Below are positions 5,266 through 6,748 of a stretch of 6,748 bases of DNA, piece by piece; within the stretch, counting starts at the first letter, position 1, and each line of letters opens with the position of its first letter. A model generated the notes under the pieces. That model made no database searches. It had not been told where the DNA came from and was given only the letters and a program-made list of their open reading frames with translations. This DNA is from JAIPGX01 sp041650475 (lineage in GTDB: Bacteria; Babelota; Babeliae; Babelales; UASB340): NCBI GenBank assembly GCA_041650475.1, contig JBAZLD010000029.1, forward strand, positions 1 to 6,748, in the 5' to 3' direction. A program made the position numbers and the translations under genes.

Positions 5266-5620
5266 CTGGCATCCTGAAATCATCACCGCCGAGATCGAGA
5301 AGCGGGCCATGGACCGTCTTGAAAAGGCCGGCGAAATGGTGGCGTCAAGAGCCCGTCAGATTGTGCCTGTCGATACCGGAACGCTAAAAAGCACGATCCG
5401 CGTCACGCGGCTCAAGGGTGATCCAAAAATGAACATCCGCGTCTATGCCGGGAGCAGGGAGAAAGGCGGAAGCATGCAGAAGGGGGCCGTCCGTGGCGCC
5501 TTCTATGCCCACATGGTTGAATTTGGAACCGTCAAGATGAAGGCAAGGCCCTTTCTCAGACCGGCGCTGAATGCGTCAAAGGGCTCTATCCTTGATATAA
5601 TGGGGAGCGACAATGGCTAG
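5252..5620 (+). CDS. HK97 gp10-like tail/head-tail component
   Basis: A 122-residue protein of the HK97 gp10 family, linked to head-tail joining or tail completion. The family signature is clear: an N-terminal helix (EIEKRAMDRLEKAGEMVASRARQI), PVDTGTLKSTI (39-49), YAHMVEFGT (85-93) and ARPFLRPAL (98-106). The start is GTG 5252, with AGGGAG (5235-5240) and AGGA (5246-5249) upstream; the first in-frame ATG (5309) would remove the conserved N-terminal helix. The gene overlaps the previous frame by 14 bases and its TAG lies inside the start of the tape measure gene, so it is coupled on both sides. Its place between chaperone and tape measure is unusual: this family normally lies upstream, between the adaptor and the tail completion gene, where this phage has none. 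Confidence 0.87.
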   Translation: MRIANWHPEIITAEIEKRAMDRLEKAGEMVASRARQIVPVDTGTLKSTIRVTRLKGDPKMNIRVYAGSREKGGSMQKGAVRGAFYAHMVEFGTVKMKARPFLRPALNASKGSILDIMGSDNG

Positions 5621-6748
5621 TAGGCTCGGATCAATATTTGTGGAGCTCGCGCTCGACGACAAAATTTATCGTCAGAAACTCGCCGACATCGAGCCGAACG
5701 CAGTAGCGACGGCGAAGGGCGTTGAAACGGCATGGCGGGCGCTCGGAACGAAAGCCGGAGAATCCTTTGAGGCCCAGCGCCGGGCCGCCGAGAACGCTTA
5801 TAACCTTATCAAGGGTCATGCAAGCTCATCCGCTCAGGACATCATCCGGGCCGAAGAAGCCAAAAACTCCAAAATCCAAGCCCTGAACGATCAGCAGTTC
5901 GGCAAACAGACCTCCCTTATTCAATCCGTGAAAGCGAACTGGCTGACACTGACAGCGGCAGCGACGGCTGTTTATGCAGCGGTAGCCCCTTCGATACAGG
6001 CTTACATGGACTCCGAAACGGCCCTGATGAAACTCGGCCTCGCCATGAAGAATCAGGGCATGTACTCAAAGGATGCCATTAACGACATGGTGGCATTCTC
6101 TGAAATGGTTCAGTCAACCACGATCTTTGAAGATGATCTTACGAAGTCGATCATGGCTACTCTTCAGTCCTTCGGCATGACGACCGATGAAGTAAAGCGT
6201 TCCACGCTCGCCGCTGCTGATATGGCGGCATTTACCGGGAAGTCGATTGAAACCGTGGCCGATCTTCTCGGCAAGGCATACGCCGGGAACACAAGCGCCC
6301 TATCAAGATATGGAATTGTTGTTGATGAAACCGTCCCGAAATCACAAAAGTTTACGGCGGTACTGGAACAACTAGAGCAGCGGTTCGGCGGTTCGGCTCA
6401 GGCGCAGCTACTGACCTATTCCGGCCAGTGGAAGCAACTCAAAAGTCAATTCGGTGACATTCAAGAAGTTGTCGGGCTTGGAGTCTTAAAGGCGCTGCAG
6501 GGCGTCATGGGAACGGTCGGTCTTGTCGGGGCGTCATTCTGGGGAATGGCCGAAACTGCCCTTGCTTCATTGACCGGCCTTGTCGGGGGCCTCGAAGCCG
6601 TGGCGCGATGGGCCGGAATGGATAAGGTTGCCTCTGGTATCGGCATCGTAACCCAGGGCCTAGCGGCGGCAACGCAGAACGCCAAAGACGCCGAAAACGC
6701 AGCTATGGCAAACGCGTCGGCGAACTTCAAGAACATGGCATCATTTCA
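5613..6748 (+). CDS. Tail tape measure protein (3' partial)
   Basis: The reading frame from ATG 5613 stays open to the window end, giving 378 residues of a protein that must continue. GGGGAG (5602-5607) lies 5 bases before the ATG, which overlaps the gp10 stop. Tape measure proteins set tail length, fill the tube and leave during DNA ejection. Residues 40-110 are charged and helical with coiled-coil-like spacing. Residues 110-131 are Ala-rich and hydrophobic (WLTLTAAATAVYAAVAPSIQ). Then come SETALMKLGLAMKNQG (134-149), SIETVADLLGKAYAGN (211-226), SRYGIVVDE (231-239), and the typical TYSGQWKQLKSQFGDIQEVVG (268-288). Residues 287-330 form a Gly/Val/Leu-rich segment able to interact with membrane, followed by Ala-rich sequence. 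This order (helical start, YGI motif, GQWKQLK...FGDIQE, hydrophobic stretch) is characteristic of the family. No enzymatic domain is visible in the part present. Confidence 0.87.
   Translation, partial: MASRLGSIFVELALDDKIYRQKLADIEPNAVATAKGVETAWRALGTKAGESFEAQRRAAENAYNLIKGHASSSAQDIIRAEEAKNSKIQALNDQQFGKQTSLIQSVKANWLTLTAAATAVYAAVAPSIQAYMDSETALMKLGLAMKNQGMYSKDAINDMVAFSEMVQSTTIFEDDLTKSIMATLQSFGMTTDEVKRSTLAAADMAAFTGKSIETVADLLGKAYAGNTSALSRYGIVVDETVPKSQKFTAVLEQLEQRFGGSAQAQLLTYSGQWKQLKSQFGDIQEVVGLGVLKALQGVMGTVGLVGASFWGMAETALASLTGLVGGLEAVARWAGMDKVASGIGIVTQGLAAATQNAKDAENAAMANASANFKNMASF

Noticed and set aside
6461..6736. 91-codon minus-strand ORF with Ala-rich, signal-like start
   Set aside because: Shadow of the Ala/Gly-rich tape measure gene, whose frame is open through the whole stretch with typical motifs.
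1..6748. CRISPR arrays, tRNA genes, insertion sequences, attachment sites
   Set aside because: No repeated spacer pattern, tRNA-like fold, transposase or terminal inverted repeats was seen; genes fill nearly the whole window.

Overview
This window is the head-tail connector and tail module of a tailed phage or prophage with siphovirus-type morphology (a long tail with tape measure and tube, no sheath gene seen). All genes lie on the + strand, are tightly packed and mostly overlap. Base composition is mixed and slightly GC-rich. No host marker, integrase or attachment site is present, so the host cannot be named; the strong Shine-Dalgarno sites only say that it is bacterial.

Layout. Positions 1-1152 hold three connector/tail-completion genes: the 3' part of a gp6/gp8-like head-tail connector, an SPP1 gp16-like head-tail adaptor starting at a TTG, and a DUF3168-type tail completion protein. 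Positions 1166-3852 hold a four-gene insert that is not part of the standard morphogenesis set: a 65-residue acidic protein of unknown function, a family 2 glycosyltransferase fused to a SAM-dependent methyltransferase, a second stand-alone methyltransferase, and a second GT-A-fold glycosyltransferase. These four genes are joined by ATGA, TAATG and 11-base overlaps, and the block ends at a likely intrinsic terminator (3898-3951). After it, the tail operon resumes: major tail tube protein with a near-perfect Shine-Dalgarno site, tail assembly chaperone, its frameshift extension, an HK97 gp10-like protein, and the N-terminal 378 residues of the tape measure protein, which runs off the window.

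Two things stand out. First, the chaperone pair carries a textbook -1 programmed frameshift signal: an in-phase A AAA AAC heptamer, an 8-base spacer and a perfect 9-bp stem, making a G/GT-type fusion whose extension has two CxxC pairs. Second, the glycosyltransferase/methyltransferase cassette sits inside the tail module without any membrane-bound Gtr-type partner. This suggests modification of virion proteins (or of a soluble glycan) rather than classical O-antigen conversion. The target cannot be read from the sequence. The position of the gp10-like gene, between the chaperone and the tape measure, also differs from the usual order.
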